From contig DASSAK010000080.1 in NCBI GenBank assembly GCA_035685445.1, forward strand, positions 1 to 41,530: DNA of 41,530 bases. The letters run 5' to 3'. Origin of the DNA: DRGT01 sp035685445 (GTDB lineage Archaea; Thermoproteota; Nitrososphaeria; Nitrososphaerales; Nitrosopumilaceae). The notes beneath the pieces are model-generated. The model searched no databases. It was not told where the DNA came from and saw nothing but the letters and a program-made list of their open reading frames with translations. The position numbers were made by a program, and so were the translations under genes. The first letter of the stretch is position 1; each line of letters begins with the position of its first letter. Positions 30,350 through 39,285 of the stretch are shown here, in pieces.

Positions 30350-30844
30350 TTGAAAAAAAAGAAAATTCAGAAAATAGCAATAGCCTCCATAATTGCAGCA
30401 ATTGTTGGAGGAGTTGTAGTATACAATTACAATATTGATCAAATCAAGGCAAAGGGATTTAATTTTGGAAATGAATTGCAACAAATCCAAGATGATGTCG
30501 CAAAATTACAAAATGATTTTTCATCAAAAATTGTTCAATTTGAGGAAGGTGATCTAACTAAAGAGGAGTTTTTAGAATATTCTAAAAACCATATTTTAGA
30601 AATGGAGAAAATCATACCTAGATATGATAGATTAAGTCCTCCAGAGCCATATGTATCATCAGTAAAATTATTCAAATTATCAACAGAATCTCAGATTGAA
30701 AGCGACAGAGAGTATATCAAATGGATAGAAACCGGAAATGGCGCACACATGATAAGATCTGATTCTCTTATTCAAGAAGCACTACAGTATGAATTAGCAG
30801 CTTTAGCAGATTACAAAGAAGCTCAACTAGGATTAAAACAATAA
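30350..30844 (+). CDS. membrane-anchored extracytoplasmic helical protein
   Basis: 164 residues. Short Lys-rich start, one membrane helix (about 8-26, IAIASIIAAIVGGVVVYNY), then 135 residues of helical, acidic sequence with a coiled-coil-like part (NELQQIQDDVAKLQNDF). TTG start two bases after the preceding stop, so it is co-transcribed. Unknown function. Confidence 0.68.
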   Translation: MKKKKIQKIAIASIIAAIVGGVVVYNYNIDQIKAKGFNFGNELQQIQDDVAKLQNDFSSKIVQFEEGDLTKEEFLEYSKNHILEMEKIIPRYDRLSPPEPYVSSVKLFKLSTESQIESDREYIKWIETGNGAHMIRSDSLIQEALQYELAALADYKEAQLGLKQ

Positions 30845-30872
30845 CTTCTTTAATTAAAAGAATGAAAATAGT

Positions 30873-31631
30873 TTGTTGAACACATACCTGTTGTTGGTAA
30901 TTCCTCTTATCTTTGGTATTTCTAATGCTTGGGCCGAAGTTTTCATTCAGAACGATCAGCACTACATTGGAAGTGATGGTTCTTTGCACATTGTCGGTGA
31001 AATTAAAAACGAGCTACAAGTTCCGCTAAACCAAATAGATGTTCATGTAACACTGTACTCTGAAAAGGAAATCGTAGATACTATTAGAACAGGTTCTCTA
31101 GTAAATACAATCATGCCAGAAATGAAAGGACCATTTGAGCTTGTAATTATTGGCCAAAAGGCCCAAATGATTGATGACTATTCCATCGAAGTTGATTATA
31201 AGGTAAGTGGCCCAAAAAGTCAAGTAATTGATGTAACCTCTTCAGATATTACTAGAGATAAATTTGATAATCTAGTAATTACCGGGACGGTAACAAATAA
31301 TGGCGAGATCACTGCAAATGCAATTTCTGTTGTTGCAACACTTTATGATAGAGATGGAAATGTTGCTGCAGTATCAAAATCACTTGCAAAGCCAGACTAT
31401 CTAAGATCAAATGATGAAGTATTCTTTTTGGTTCCAGTAACTGAAAAACAACAGACACTTAGCGTTGTTGATTACACTTTAGTTGCAGAGTCTGAAGAAT
31501 ATGCAGCTGCACCAGAATTTCCGATAGGTACTTTGCTTTTACTTGGAGGTTCAGTTTCTGCTTATGTAATTTTGACACGCTATTCAACAAGAACAGTACC
31601 AAACCTTATTTCTGCAACAAGCTCATCATAG
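30873..31631 (+). CDS. secreted protein with two FxLYD-like domains and a PEFP-type C-terminal sorting tail
   Basis: 252 residues. Signal peptide 1-21 (ending SNAWA). Two beta-sandwich units: the first around HIVGEIKNELQVPLNQIDVHVTLYSEKEIV, the second around LVITGTVTNNGEITANAISVVATLYDRDGNV, both like FxLYD domains. The C-terminus has APEFPIG, a hydrophobic helix (TLLLLGGSVSAYVIL) and a basic tail (TRYSTR), the tripartite form of archaeosortase-type (PEF-like) sorting signals. Cell-surface role inferred. Confidence 0.78.
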   Translation: MLNTYLLLVIPLIFGISNAWAEVFIQNDQHYIGSDGSLHIVGEIKNELQVPLNQIDVHVTLYSEKEIVDTIRTGSLVNTIMPEMKGPFELVIIGQKAQMIDDYSIEVDYKVSGPKSQVIDVTSSDITRDKFDNLVITGTVTNNGEITANAISVVATLYDRDGNVAAVSKSLAKPDYLRSNDEVFFLVPVTEKQQTLSVVDYTLVAESEEYAAAPEFPIGTLLLLGGSVSAYVILTRYSTRTVPNLISATSSS

Positions 31632-31635
31632 GGAT

Positions 31636-31950
31636 ATGGCTATTTCAAAGGAGAATAAAGAATATGTTGAAAGCTTGATTCATTATTACATTAGCGAGGC
31701 CTCTTCTTATGAGCAAATAGCTGAAGGTTTTGTGCCTGAAATTGAATCGGTGGTTGATACTGCATTTGGCATAATTACAGGAAATATTTATTCAGAATTT
31801 ATGCAAGCATATCTTAATCAAAAAACGGATGTGAGTGTAGAAGATATTCAGGAATTTTACAGCATCATTAAGCAAAGGGCGCCTTTGATTAAAAAAGCCA
31901 TCATGGAAGGAACATCAAGTGCCACTGAAGAGCACGAAATTTTGAAATAA
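31636..31950 (+). CDS. hypothetical helical protein
   Basis: 104 residues, acidic, all helical, no Cys, no membrane segment. Starts 4 bases after the preceding stop, so it is in the same transcript. Segments such as HYYISEASSYEQIAEGF and EFMQAYLNQK are regular amphipathic helices. Unknown. Confidence 0.6.
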   Translation: MAISKENKEYVESLIHYYISEASSYEQIAEGFVPEIESVVDTAFGIITGNIYSEFMQAYLNQKTDVSVEDIQEFYSIIKQRAPLIKKAIMEGTSSATEEHEILK

Positions 31951-32038
31951 TGTAATTTCAAAATTTGACAATTAGGTAGCTATCAAAATAGTACACACAG
32001 ATCCTATTGTAGGAAAGTGAGATCGTTAATAGATAATA

Positions 32039-32317
32039 ATGAAGGTTAGTCATGGAATTTTTCTTGTAGGAATGGTAATTTTATTAGTCGAGGTAATGAT
32101 TTTTCCAGAAAACTTTGGTGGAGAAACAGACAAGATGGTAAAAGGGCTTGTCAGCAACGATGTCATGGATAAAATTAGTACATTGTATTTTTTCATAATT
32201 ATTATTGCATTCTTTTTTGGTGGAATTGTCTACTTGTTAGAAAAGGGAATGGAAAGAGACCCTTTAAAACAATATCAAGAAATCAAGGCAAAATCAAAAA
32301 CTAAATCAAAATCTTAA
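32039..32317 (+). CDS. small two-helix membrane protein
   Basis: 92 residues with hydrophobic segments at about 5-23 (HGIFLVGMVILLVEVMIF) and 47-66 (LYFFIIIIAFFFGGIVYLL). A charged external loop separates them and a Lys/Ser-rich cytosolic tail (KAKSKTKSKS) follows. Unknown function. Confidence 0.65.
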   Translation: MKVSHGIFLVGMVILLVEVMIFPENFGGETDKMVKGLVSNDVMDKISTLYFFIIIIAFFFGGIVYLLEKGMERDPLKQYQEIKAKSKTKSKS

Positions 32318-32326
32318 TTTGAGAAA

Positions 32327-32406
32327 CTGGCCCCAAAGTGGGACCAGCTCTCATGACTCTATCTTGGGACATGGCCCTCGCAGTAGGACGCTATGATAGA
32401 TATTTT
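32327..32406. ncRNA. possible structured RNA with a three-way junction
   Basis: A GC-rich stretch in a 206-base gap. Hairpin CTGG-C-CCC-AAAGT-GGG-A-CCAG (32327-32347), then TCTATC (32358-32363)/GATAGA (32395-32400) closing GGG-ACATGG-CCC (32366-32377) and GTAG-GACG-CTAT (32383-32394), then a T-rich TATTTTCT. All pairs are Watson-Crick except one G-T. It is not a tRNA, and no stable open frame covers it. Strand uncertain; the T-run favours plus. Confidence 0.4.
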
Positions 32407-32524
32407 CTGGTCTGGGAATTTGCGATATGGAACATTTGGCATCAAGTATTAAAACACTTGCGTAGAAATGATCAGTAAGATCTCAATTCGTTAGAATTTA
32501 ATTTCAACATGGTTATGAATCGTC

Positions 32525-32617
32525 ATGAAAATCAACGGTAGTAAAATTATTTTTGGGATGGGAGTAGGATTTGCCGTAGTTATGATGTTTATAGCACTGT
32601 ATTTTGCTTTAGATTAG
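32525..32617 (+). CDS. 30-residue single-helix membrane peptide
   Basis: 30 codons: MKINGSKIIFGMGV followed by a hydrophobic stretch (GFAVVMMFIALYFALD). One membrane helix nearly the full length, positive at the N-terminus. No clear promoter upstream except an AT-rich run. A frame this short could be chance; its composition is like the peptide at 24511. Confidence 0.4.
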   Translation: MKINGSKIIFGMGVGFAVVMMFIALYFALD

Positions 32618-32661
32618 AATTTTCTAGGTAGAGATAAATGCAATCTATGTGGTTTTTTCAC

Positions 32662-32982
32662 ATGGCCGAAGAAACAGAATTCAGAGTGGCTCAGATTGTA
32701 GACAATGGCCAGGTAGTTCAATTATCACTTGTGGAAAATGTTCAAACCGAACCAATTTCTCAAAAACAGATGATTAAAGAATCTGTTTCACAAAAACTTG
32801 ATCCTGAGACAAAAGAACAGGTAATGCCACTTTTAGATGCAATTTTGCAGGCGCAACCAACAATAAAGGTCAAGAGTTATCAGCAAACATCAATCAACAT
32901 TACAATGCCAAGAAGTAGATATGATTCACTTGGAAGACCACAGGTTGGTCAAATTCTCAGAGTGGATTTAACAAAAATTTAG
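32662..32982 (+). CDS. hypothetical soluble protein
   Basis: 106 residues from ATG 32662 (MAEETEFRVAQIV); an ATG at 32638 gives 8 more residues. GATAAATG about 27 bases before 32662 supports the shorter form. Beta-strand then helix then strand pattern, with a final SRYDSLGRPQVGQILRVDL segment. No Cys. Unknown function. Confidence 0.65.
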   Translation: MAEETEFRVAQIVDNGQVVQLSLVENVQTEPISQKQMIKESVSQKLDPETKEQVMPLLDAILQAQPTIKVKSYQQTSINITMPRSRYDSLGRPQVGQILRVDLTKI

Positions 32983-32989
32983 AATTTTT

Positions 32990-33979
32990 TTAAACAAATA
33001 GTTCAATGATGTAGGTAAAAGCCATTGCAATTCCTGCAGCACCAGGAATTGTAATCAGCCAAGCAACAACAATTTGCCTTCCTACTTTCCAACGAACGGC
33101 ATGTTTTCTTCTAGCTGCACCTGAACCCATTATAGTTCCAGTAATTGCATGAGTTGTGCTTGCAGGAATTCCAAGAGTTGCAAAAATTGCCAGCATTAGT
33201 CCACCACCTGTTTCTGCTGCAAATCCCTGATAGGGTCGAAGTCTAGTAACCCTCAAACCAAGTGTTCTAATCACTTTGTATCCACCAAAAAACGTACCCA
33301 ATCCCATCGCAGTAGCTGCTGCAAAAATTACCCATAGCGGCATTTCAATTTCAGGAATCAGTCCTGCTGCAAACAAAACAAGAACAATTATTCCCATTGT
33401 TTTTTGTCCATCATTTGCTCCATGAGTTAGTGCAAACCATGCAGATGATATTATTTGTAATTTACCAAAGGTTCTATTTACAGGTGCAGAACGCCGACGC
33501 GCAAAAATAGTTATTATCAGACTAGTTATCAATAAACCAAAAATCATTCCACCTACTGGCGCAATAACAATTCCTGCAAAGACTTTGGTTAATCCATCTA
33601 GAACAAGTTTTTCAAAACCTAATCCTGCAATACCTGCACCCATAATTCCACCAATGAGAGAGTGGCTGTTAGAAATTGGCAAGCCAAAAACCGTACATAT
33701 AGTACTCCAAGCTATTGCTCCTGATAAACCTCCAATAATCATGTAGACAGTAATATCATCAGGAGAAACAATTCCTTTTGCAATTGTTGTTGCAACTGCA
33801 ACACCAAAAACAAAAGGTCCAACAAAATTAGCAGCTGCAGATAAAGATACTGCCTGAATAGGAGTTAAAACACGAGTTCCAATTACTGTGGCAACAGAAT
33901 TTGCAGAATCATTAAACCCATTTACAAAATCAAAAGCTAGGGCTGTCCCTATTGCGATTATTGCTATTTCAAGAGACAT
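32990..33979 (-). CDS. pit: PiT-family low-affinity phosphate transporter
   Basis: 329 residues with the PHO4 signature repeated in each half: FDFVNGFNDSANSVATVIGTRVL near residue 20 and ALTHGANDGQKTMG near residue 190. Around ten membrane helices; hydrophobic throughout. It is a phosphate:cation (H+ or Na+) symporter. It follows the DUF47 gene by 8 bases on the same strand, the usual Pit pair. Confidence 0.95.
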   Translation of the reverse strand: MSLEIAIIAIGTALAFDFVNGFNDSANSVATVIGTRVLTPIQAVSLSAAANFVGPFVFGVAVATTIAKGIVSPDDITVYMIIGGLSGAIAWSTICTVFGLPISNSHSLIGGIMGAGIAGLGFEKLVLDGLTKVFAGIVIAPVGGMIFGLLITSLIITIFARRRSAPVNRTFGKLQIISSAWFALTHGANDGQKTMGIIVLVLFAAGLIPEIEMPLWVIFAAATAMGLGTFFGGYKVIRTLGLRVTRLRPYQGFAAETGGGLMLAIFATLGIPASTTHAITGTIMGSGAARRKHAVRWKVGRQIVVAWLITIPGAAGIAMAFTYIIELFV

Positions 33980-33987
33980 TTTATTCC

Positions 33988-34620
33988 CTAGGCGTACTTC
34001 AAAACGATGTCTTCGACCACGTCGGCAACATCAACACATCTATCTGAGGCAGTTTCAATTGCTTCATAGATGTCTTTGAGTTTGATTATAGTTATAGCAT
34101 CATTTGATTCAAACAAATTTCCAACTGCTTCTCGATAAAGATCATCAATTGTGTGCTCAATGTCACTTGTAGTTCTGCAGTGATTAATAATGTCGTGTTT
34201 TCCCTTAAGAGAACCTAGTTGTGAAATCATGAATTCAAGCTCTTTTGTAGCTTTAGTGAGTTCTTTTGAAATTTCTAACATGTAGGGCGGAGTAGAAGTA
34301 ATTTTGTAACTTACTGTTCTTCCCGAAACACCTTCAATAAAATCAATTACGTCATCAGTTTTAGATGCAATTCTTTGAATGTCTTCTCTATCTAGAGGAG
34401 TGATGAATGTTTTATTTAGTTCAGCAAAAACGGAACGAGTCAAAGTATCAGCTTCACGTTCGAGTTTTTTAATTTTGGTATGATGTTCTCTTACATTTTC
34501 AATATGAGAGAACAATTCAACCAATTCTTCTGAAGTCTCAACTGCTTTTTTAGCGAGCTCTTCCATGAGTGCAAGAATTTCTTTTTCATTTGACTTGACC
34601 CATGAAAGCCATTGTCCCAT
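33988..34620 (-). CDS. DUF47 (PhoU-like) Pit accessory protein
   Basis: 210 residues, all helical, PhoU-like three-helix pattern: TSEELVELFSHIENV, HHTKIKKLEREADTLT, DREDIQRIASKTDDVIDFIEGVSG and a second-half copy ending in a DVADVVEDIV helix. This family sits next to Pit genes and is thought to regulate phosphate uptake, possibly in a metal-dependent way. Minus-strand CTTTAATCC lies about 26 bases before the ATG. Confidence 0.9.
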   Translation of the reverse strand: MGQWLSWVKSNEKEILALMEELAKKAVETSEELVELFSHIENVREHHTKIKKLEREADTLTRSVFAELNKTFITPLDREDIQRIASKTDDVIDFIEGVSGRTVSYKITSTPPYMLEISKELTKATKELEFMISQLGSLKGKHDIINHCRTTSDIEHTIDDLYREAVGNLFESNDAITIIKLKDIYEAIETASDRCVDVADVVEDIVLKYA

Positions 34621-34705
34621 AGCTTGTCAAAATAAATTACTGGATTAAAGACTGCTCCGCATATACTATATGAAACTATATAGCGATCACTTTATTTTGA
34701 AATGT

Positions 34706-35278
34706 ATGAGCTACATCAAAAAACCTCTTGTTGGCATCATCATGGGTTCAAGCTCAGATAGCAGAATAATGCATGGAGCTGCTGAAATTTTAGATAAATT
34801 CAAAGTAAAACACGAGGATCAAATAATTTCTGCACACAGAACGCCAACAAGATTAGAAGAATATGCAAAACATGCAGAAAAAAACAACTTTAGAGCAATC
34901 ATTGCAGGAGCTGGCGGTGCTGCACACTTGCCTGGAATGATCGCATCTCACACAGTAATTCCAGTAATTGGCGTTCCAATTCTTGTGTACAATGACAAAG
35001 ACAAAAGGGCAAACAAGCCAAAATTTTCAGCCTTTGGTGGATTGGATTCATTGTTGTCAATCTCTGAGATGCCAACAGGTTCTCCAGTGGTAACAGTTGG
35101 CATAAACAAATCAGCAAATGCGGGAATTTATGCAATGAAGATTCTAGCAAATGAATTCGATGATTTGAAAAGAAAACTAAAACGTCATAAAGTTGATCAA
35201 CACAAATCTGTCTTAAAAGAATCAGAGTTATTAAAAAAACACGGACTAGGAAAGTTCGTTAAAAAGAAATTCAAATAA
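34706..35278 (+). CDS. purE: N5-carboxyaminoimidazole ribonucleotide mutase / AIR carboxylase
   Basis: 190 residues from ATG 34706; an ATG at 34670 would add 12 residues, but ACTATATAG (34675-34683) is a TATA box 27 bases before 34706. It has GIIMGSSSDSRIM, QIISAHRTPTRLEEYA, AGAGGAAHLPGMIA and GVPILV, all PurE signatures. It makes CAIR. No purK beside it, so whether it acts as a class I mutase or class II carboxylase is open; the lysine-rich tail is longer than in bacteria. Its end abuts the convergent gene. Confidence 0.93.
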   Translation: MSYIKKPLVGIIMGSSSDSRIMHGAAEILDKFKVKHEDQIISAHRTPTRLEEYAKHAEKNNFRAIIAGAGGAAHLPGMIASHTVIPVIGVPILVYNDKDKRANKPKFSAFGGLDSLLSISEMPTGSPVVTVGINKSANAGIYAMKILANEFDDLKRKLKRHKVDQHKSVLKESELLKKHGLGKFVKKKFK

Positions 35279-37309
35279 CTATAGCTGTTTTTCGATTTCA
35301 GAAATTGTTTGCAACGGTAGCGAACACGTAAAGTCTTTACAAACAAAGACAGTTGTTTTATCATTTTGAAATTGTTTTCCTGCAAAGAATTGTAGTTTGG
35401 AAAGATCGGTTAGTTGCTTTTCATTTTTTACAGTAACAAGAATTGATTCAGGTAAGAATCTGTTTGTTAATGAATCTACAATCTCTTTGTTTTTTGGATT
35501 TAATATGGTAATCTCTGTTGGCTTTTGCAAATACATGTAAGCAGTATTTAACAAATAGCCAAATCCAAAGGGGTTTTCAGCAGCCATCTGGGCCTGATTT
35601 TCTAAAATTTTTGTAGAAATTTCTAAGAATTTTTTGTTCTGAGTTAGATGGAACAGTCGTAACAAAAGGTTTGCAGCAACCGAGTTTCCCGAGGGAAGTG
35701 ACAAATCATAATTACTTTTTGGTCGAATGATGAGTTTTTCATGATCATCTGCTGTCATGTAAAACGAATTTGTTTTTTCATCCCAAAAATGCTTCACTAG
35801 ATTATTAGCAATATCTTGAGCACGTTCAAGATACTTTGATTCTGGATTTATTTCAAAAACATCTAAAAGTGCTACGCCAAAATAAGAATAATCTTCAAGA
35901 TATCCCTGAATCTTTGCTTTACCATCCTTGTATGTTCGCAATAATTTTCCATCTTTGACTAGATTGTTTTCAATAAATGAAATGCATTTTTCAGCTGCAT
36001 CAAGATATTTTTTCTCTTTTGTTACACGATATCCTTTTGCAAATGCAGTAATCATCAATGCATTCCACGAGGTGAGAACTTTATCATCAAGGCCAGGAGG
36101 AACTCTTTTTGATCGAACCTCAAGCAGTTTTTTTGCATCAGATTCTAATTGTTCCCGTAGTTGCTCCTCTGAAATTCCACACTGAAAGGCAACTGAAGAC
36201 AAATTAACATTGTTGCAAAGAATTGATTTTCCTTCCCAGTTTCCACCATCAGTTACATCATAAAACAAACAAAATGCATCCGCGTCTTTTCCTAAAATTT
36301 CTTTGATTTCACTTTTTTTCCACACATAGAATTTTCCTTCTTCCCCTTCAGAATCTGCATCCTGTGCAGAATAAAATCCACCTTCTTTTGATGTCATTTC
36401 TCGTAGCACATAATCCAAAGTTTTTTGCAAAACATCAAGATAGAAAGAATCTTTTGTGATTTGATAAGCTTCTACATAATTTACTGGAATCAATGCGTTA
36501 TCATACAACATTTTCTCAAAGTGCGGTACAAGCCACATTGCATCAGTGGAATATCGATGAAATCCACCGCCAATTTGATCAAAGATTCCTCCTTTTGCCA
36601 TTTTCTTTAGAGTCTTTAAGGCAAATTCATTGAATTTTGAAATGCCAGAAAGCTCAGAGTAACGAAACAAAAAGGAAACATTTGCAGCGTTTGGAAATTT
36701 TGGAGCTTGGCCAAAACCACCAAAGTTTTGATCACCCATTTGAAGGAGGTTTACTGCTGCCTCATCAAGAATTGGTTTTTCAAGCTTTGAGCTGGTTTGA
36801 GCGGTTTCAGTTTTTTGCAGAGTTTGCAGAAAGTTTTCTGCTGCCATCTCAATGTCTTTTGGTTTTTCTTTCCATGCCTGCGAGAGTTGTTTTAGAATAC
36901 TGCCAAATCCAGGTCTACCATAAGAATCAAGGATTGGAAAATATGTTCCAACATAGAATGGTTTTTGATCAGGAGTTAAAAAAACACTTAATGGCCAGCC
37001 TCCCTGCCCTGTTGCAATCTGACAAACCTTTTGATAAATGTCATCAATGTCTGGTCGTTCCTCACGGTCTACTTTGATGTTGATAAAATTTTCATTCATG
37101 ATTTTTGCAATATCTTTGCTCTCAAAGGATTCATGCGCCATCACATGGCACCAATGACAAGAGCTATACCCAATGCTAAGAAAGATTGGTTTGTTTTCTT
37201 TTTTTGCTTTTTCTAGCGTTTCTTCATTCCATGCATGCCATTGAACCGGATTTTTTGCATGTTGAAGCAAATATGGACTAGTTTCATGGATTAATGCGTT
37301 TTCTGCCAC
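35279..37309 (-). CDS. YyaL/SPATA20-type thioredoxin-domain protein (DUF255)
   Basis: 676 residues. The N-terminal DUF255 thioredoxin-like domain has SSCHWCHVM (Cys51-x2-Cys54), HETSPYLLQHAKNPVQW and GGWPLSVFLTPDQKP. It is followed by a long (alpha/alpha)6 barrel-like region of the glycosidase type (residues about 180-560). Length is normal for the family. The role of the family is unsettled; the thioredoxin part suggests redox or protein-folding work. Its stop abuts the purE stop. Confidence 0.9.
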   Translation of the reverse strand: MAENALIHETSPYLLQHAKNPVQWHAWNEETLEKAKKENKPIFLSIGYSSCHWCHVMAHESFESKDIAKIMNENFINIKVDREERPDIDDIYQKVCQIATGQGGWPLSVFLTPDQKPFYVGTYFPILDSYGRPGFGSILKQLSQAWKEKPKDIEMAAENFLQTLQKTETAQTSSKLEKPILDEAAVNLLQMGDQNFGGFGQAPKFPNAANVSFLFRYSELSGISKFNEFALKTLKKMAKGGIFDQIGGGFHRYSTDAMWLVPHFEKMLYDNALIPVNYVEAYQITKDSFYLDVLQKTLDYVLREMTSKEGGFYSAQDADSEGEEGKFYVWKKSEIKEILGKDADAFCLFYDVTDGGNWEGKSILCNNVNLSSVAFQCGISEEQLREQLESDAKKLLEVRSKRVPPGLDDKVLTSWNALMITAFAKGYRVTKEKKYLDAAEKCISFIENNLVKDGKLLRTYKDGKAKIQGYLEDYSYFGVALLDVFEINPESKYLERAQDIANNLVKHFWDEKTNSFYMTADDHEKLIIRPKSNYDLSLPSGNSVAANLLLRLFHLTQNKKFLEISTKILENQAQMAAENPFGFGYLLNTAYMYLQKPTEITILNPKNKEIVDSLTNRFLPESILVTVKNEKQLTDLSKLQFFAGKQFQNDKTTVFVCKDFTCSLPLQTISEIEKQL

Positions 37310-37339
37310 AAAGTAATTGATCCTTATTCTTATTTGTAG

Positions 37340-37582
37340 TTAATCTGTTTTAGAGTATTTTTTCTCATCTTCTAATTCAAAAATTCTTACATTAATTTTT
37401 GAGAGCAATTTTACTTTGGATTTATGGGCTTTTTTGTTATGACTATAGTCTTTTTTTTCAACCAAGTCGCGCAATCTTTCTAGTTGCTCTAGTGAGAGCT
37501 CCTTGAAAGCTTTTTTTGAGCTTGAAATAATAGAAAGAAGTTTCACTCGCTCACGGTCTTCTTTAGTGATTTTTTCAGGCAC
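37340..37582 (-). CDS. hypothetical small charged protein
   Basis: 80 residues, 40 percent charged, two helices (KAFKELSLEQLERLRDLV and KVKLLSKINVRIFELEDE), no Cys. Likely helical hairpin. It lies divergently 75 bases before the alcohol dehydrogenase gene. Unknown function. Confidence 0.6.
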   Translation of the reverse strand: MPEKITKEDRERVKLLSIISSSKKAFKELSLEQLERLRDLVEKKDYSHNKKAHKSKVKLLSKINVRIFELEDEKKYSKTD

Positions 37583-37657
37583 TAAATTTGAGACAAAGCT
37601 GATCTTTATTTTTCTTATGAGCGAATCTTAAAATTTCGTTAAAAAATTTGATACCAT

Positions 37658-38692
37658 ATGGAAAAAATGCGTGCAATGGTCCTTTCAGACTGTGCAAAAA
37701 TTGAGACCAAACCATTGAAATTAACAGAAATTGACAAGCATCAAATTCAAAATTCTCATGAAATTTTACTTAAAATCGAAGGATGCGGAGTGTGTCATTC
37801 TCAGCTTCACGGAATCGAAGGGGATTGGAAAGACATTGGAATTCCGCCTACTCTTCCGACAGTTCCAGGACATGAAGTGGTAGGAAAGGTTGTAGAAGTT
37901 GGAGACGATGTTACAAAGTTCAAAGTTGGAGACAGAGCGGGCATATCACCACTGCTAGGATCGTGTAGAAATTGTCAATACTGCAAAGAGGGAAAGGAAA
38001 ATCTTTGTGAAAATATGGAGATTCTTGGTGAGTCATTAAAAGGTGGGTATGCAGAATATGTTAACGTATCTGAAGATTTTGCAACCAAAGTTCCTGATTC
38101 AATGAAACCAGAATATGCAGCGCCATTATTTTGTGCAGGACTAACTGCATACAAAGCTGTAAAAGCAGCAGAACCTGCAACTCACAAAACTATTGCAGTT
38201 TTTGGAATTGGTGGCGTAGGACATATGGCAATACAGTTTGCAAAATTAGAAGGATGCAAAGTTATTGCTGTTTCTCGTAACCAAAAACATCTAGATGTTG
38301 CAAAAAAACTTGGGGCAGATGATGCAATACAATTTTCCTCAAATCAAGAAAAGTTTCTAGAGGAATTAAAAAACAAACACGGTCTGCTTGATGCAGCAAT
38401 TGTTTTTGCACCAGCTGATATAGTCACAGATACTGCAATACAAGCAATCAAAAAAGGAGGCCTTGTGGTAATTGGAACTGTTGGAAAAATTTCTTCATTT
38501 TTTGCATTTGAAGAAAAAACAATTCGCGGTACACTAATTGGCTCAAGAAAAGACATGGAAGATGTAATTAGAATAGCTGATCAAAACAAGTTAGAAGTCA
38601 TTTCAGAACCTTATCCATTAGAAAAAGCCAATGAAGTGCTAGAAAAGCTAAAAAATTCTGAAATTGATGCAAGAGCAGTTCTTATTCCTTAA
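37658..38692 (+). CDS. zinc-dependent medium-chain alcohol dehydrogenase
   Basis: 344 residues, MDR family. Catalytic zinc ligands Cys46 (CGVCHSQLHG) and His72 with Glu73 (VPGHEVVG); structural zinc Cys103, 106, 109 and 117 (CRNCQYCKEGKENLC). NAD(P) motif AVFGIGGVGHMA near residue 185. Closest in type to the YahK/AdhP-like bacterial alcohol dehydrogenases. Substrate unknown. An upstream AT-rich run (about 37630) may be its promoter. Confidence 0.93.
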   Translation: MEKMRAMVLSDCAKIETKPLKLTEIDKHQIQNSHEILLKIEGCGVCHSQLHGIEGDWKDIGIPPTLPTVPGHEVVGKVVEVGDDVTKFKVGDRAGISPLLGSCRNCQYCKEGKENLCENMEILGESLKGGYAEYVNVSEDFATKVPDSMKPEYAAPLFCAGLTAYKAVKAAEPATHKTIAVFGIGGVGHMAIQFAKLEGCKVIAVSRNQKHLDVAKKLGADDAIQFSSNQEKFLEELKNKHGLLDAAIVFAPADIVTDTAIQAIKKGGLVVIGTVGKISSFFAFEEKTIRGTLIGSRKDMEDVIRIADQNKLEVISEPYPLEKANEVLEKLKNSEIDARAVLIP

Positions 38693-38717
38693 ATAAAAGA
38701 CAGACATTTTTTCAATC

Positions 38718-38870
38718 GTGAATTGCATTAGGTGTCATCATACAGATGAGGCTCATAGGCCTTCTGACTCTACTGATTCTCTTCTAAAGGTAGGAAAATG
38801 TCAAATTCCTGGGTGCACCTGTCAGCAGTACTTGGATGCCATCAAACAAATAGATGAAGACCTCTTGTAA
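38718..38870 (+). CDS. 50-residue Cys/His-rich, probably zinc-binding protein
   Basis: GTG start at 38718, 26 bases after TAAATAAAAG (38689-38700), so a leaderless gene. Motif C-x2-C-HH-x4-H, then C-x4-C-x-C: CIRCHHTDEAH ... KCQIPGCTC. The same C-HH-x4-H ... C-x4-C-x-C order is present in the protein at 994-1233, so the two are related. No catalytic domain. It probably binds one zinc. Confidence 0.7.
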   Translation: MNCIRCHHTDEAHRPSDSTDSLLKVGKCQIPGCTCQQYLDAIKQIDEDLL

Positions 38871-38909
38871 AATCAATAATTCATATACTAACAAAGACTC
38901 ATTCTTCAC

Positions 38910-39143
38910 ATGAAAAAACAATCTCATGCAGATGAAATGAAAAAAGAACTAGACATAATGATGTCAAAAATTAATGCACTTGAGGTTGTAGCATCAGGAG
39001 AATATCAAAAAGGAGTAGTCAAAGTACTAAGAGCGCTTGTTGAAGGACAGGTTCATACAATAAACGAATTTGAACATTTGAAAAAGGCAATTGACTTGCT
39101 TACTTTGCAATTGTTTGAAACACAAAATAAAATAAAATCATGA
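38910..39143 (+). CDS. hypothetical small helical protein
   Basis: 77 residues, helical, probably coiled-coil: MKKELDIMMSKINALEVVASG, GVVKVLRALVEGQV, KKAIDLLTLQLFETQNKI. CATATACTA (38882-38890) is about 25 bases before the ATG. No Cys. Its end overlaps the small zinc-ribbon gene by 6 bases, convergently. Unknown. Confidence 0.68.
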   Translation: MKKQSHADEMKKELDIMMSKINALEVVASGEYQKGVVKVLRALVEGQVHTINEFEHLKKAIDLLTLQLFETQNKIKS

Positions 39144-39248
39144 TTTTAGTCTAGTGTCACTTAGACCACATTCAACACATTTCATCAATACAGAATTTTC
39201 TAATTCTTTTTCAACTTTCATTTCAGAACCACAGCAAGCACATTTCAT
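39138..39248 (-). CDS. 36-residue zinc-ribbon-like protein
   Basis: 36 residues with two Cys pairs: Cys3-x2-Cys6 (with a further Cys5) and Cys24-x2-Cys27, in MKCACCGSEM and MKCVECGLSD. The size and spacing are those of a minimal zinc ribbon. It fills the gap between two other genes, converging by 6 bases with the helical gene. Function unknown. Confidence 0.6.
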   Translation of the reverse strand: MKCACCGSEMKVEKELENSVLMKCVECGLSDTRLKS

Positions 39249-39285
39249 AAGTTATTTTATTTCTCACAATAAAATAAGATTGCTA

